A stretch of 5,026 bases of DNA. Source: an uncultured Lachnospiraceae bacterium. GTDB lineage: Bacteria > Bacillota > Clostridia > Lachnospirales > Lachnospiraceae. The position numbers and the translations under genes are program-made. The notes below the pieces were generated by a model. It was not told where the DNA came from. It worked only from the letters and a program-made list of their open reading frames with translations, and searched no databases. This document shows, piece by piece, positions 4,646-5,026 of the stretch. Numbering within the stretch: position 1 is the first letter of the stretch; the number at the start of each line of letters is the position of its first letter. The stretch spans positions 1 through 5,026 of the forward strand of contig CACZTA010000127.1 of assembly GCA_902783935.1 (NCBI GenBank). Reading direction: 5' to 3'.

Positions 4646-5026
4646 TTACCGCGCTCCCGGAATCTGGTCGAAATCCCCGAGAAAACGGATCTCGGGAACA
4701 AGCTCTACGCCCGTACTCGCAAGCACCCGGTCCCTGACTTCGGAGATCAGTTCCGCCACATCCGATGCCGTGGCGTTGCCCGCATTGATAATAAACCCGC
4801 AGTGCTTTTCGGAAACCTGTGCGCCCCCGCGGGCATAGCCGCGGAAGCCTTCATCCATGATCAGCTTTCTAGCGAAATATCCTTCCGGTCTCCGGAAGGT
4901 ACTGCCCGCACTCGGAAACTCCAGCGGCTGCTTCTCCTGGCGCCGCGAACGGAGATCATCCATCACGGCGCGGATCTCCTCTTTCACGCCCGGCCGGAGT
5001 TCGATCTCCGCCTCAAGAATCACCGA
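4646..5026 (-). CDS. murB: UDP-N-acetylenolpyruvoylglucosamine reductase MurB, C-terminal part
   Basis: The last 126 residues of MurB, which reduces UDP-GlcNAc-enolpyruvate to UDP-MurNAc with NADPH and FAD in cytoplasmic peptidoglycan precursor synthesis. The reading frame is open to the right edge, and the first visible residues are Ser-Val from TCG-GTG. That GTG is internal, not a start. About 40 percent of a typical protein of about 300 residues is present; the FAD-binding N-terminal domain is outside the window. The C-terminal substrate-binding domain is clear: PSAGSTFRRPEGYFA (38-52 of the fragment) with the catalytic Ser42, GGAQVSEKHCGFIINAGNAT (residues 67-86 of the fragment), and VPEIRFLG with Glu112, matching the second catalytic residue of the family. 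It ends with TAA 36 nt before whiA and is probably co-transcribed with it. Confidence 0.95.
   Translation of the reverse strand, partial: SVILEAEIELRPGVKEEIRAVMDDLRSRRQEKQPLEFPSAGSTFRRPEGYFARKLIMDEGFRGYARGGAQVSEKHCGFIINAGNATASDVAELISEVRDRVLASTGVELVPEIRFLGDFDQIPGAR

Overview
The window looks like chromosomal DNA from a Gram-positive Firmicute, most likely class Clostridia and possibly near Lachnospirales. The main reasons are a murB-whiA-HPr gene string on the minus strand, strong AGGAGG-type ribosome binding sites, consensus-like sigma-A promoters and U-tailed hairpin terminators. The genes all share moderately high GC content and similar codon use, and no mobile element, tRNA, rRNA or CRISPR array is visible. 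The lineage is an inference from gene content, not from a database search.

Layout from left to right. At the left edge (1-4, minus) is only the start codon of a gene whose body lies outside the window. It is preceded by a promoter (241-270) and a leader of about 230 nt that folds into two branched domains. The leader resembles those before ribosomal protein operons, and rpsJ (S10 operon) is my tentative guess. A hairpin terminator (252-277) separates it from a minus-strand gene at 307-1491. That gene encodes a two-pass membrane protein with a degenerate SipW-like signal peptidase domain and a cytosolic tail of about 240 residues that is rich in Ala, Glu and Asp. A divergent intergenic region (1492-1665) holds one promoter for each direction and a nested inverted repeat. 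A plus-strand two-gene operon follows: a GNAT acetyltransferase (1666-2415), which appears to be translated from a leaderless mRNA, and a PAP2-family membrane phosphatase (2416-3321). The two are joined stop-to-start. A near-perfect bidirectional terminator (3352-3381) lies between this operon and the converging minus-strand cluster.

The right half is the minus-strand cluster, transcribed murB (C-terminal part, running off the right edge), then whiA, then a Crh-like HPr paralogue. In many Firmicutes whiA and an HPr or Crh gene sit with rapZ and/or glmR (yvcK), linking cell wall synthesis, division and carbon status. Here neither rapZ nor glmR lies between murB and whiA. The HPr protein has Glu instead of the phosphorylatable His15 but keeps Ser46, so it should act as a regulator rather than a PTS phosphocarrier.

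The most interesting points are the His15-to-Glu HPr, the apparently catalytically degenerate SipW-like protein with its long tail, the leaderless GNAT-PAP2 operon, and the elaborate leader at the left edge. I do not see a clear multi-gene novel system such as a defence island or biosynthetic cluster.
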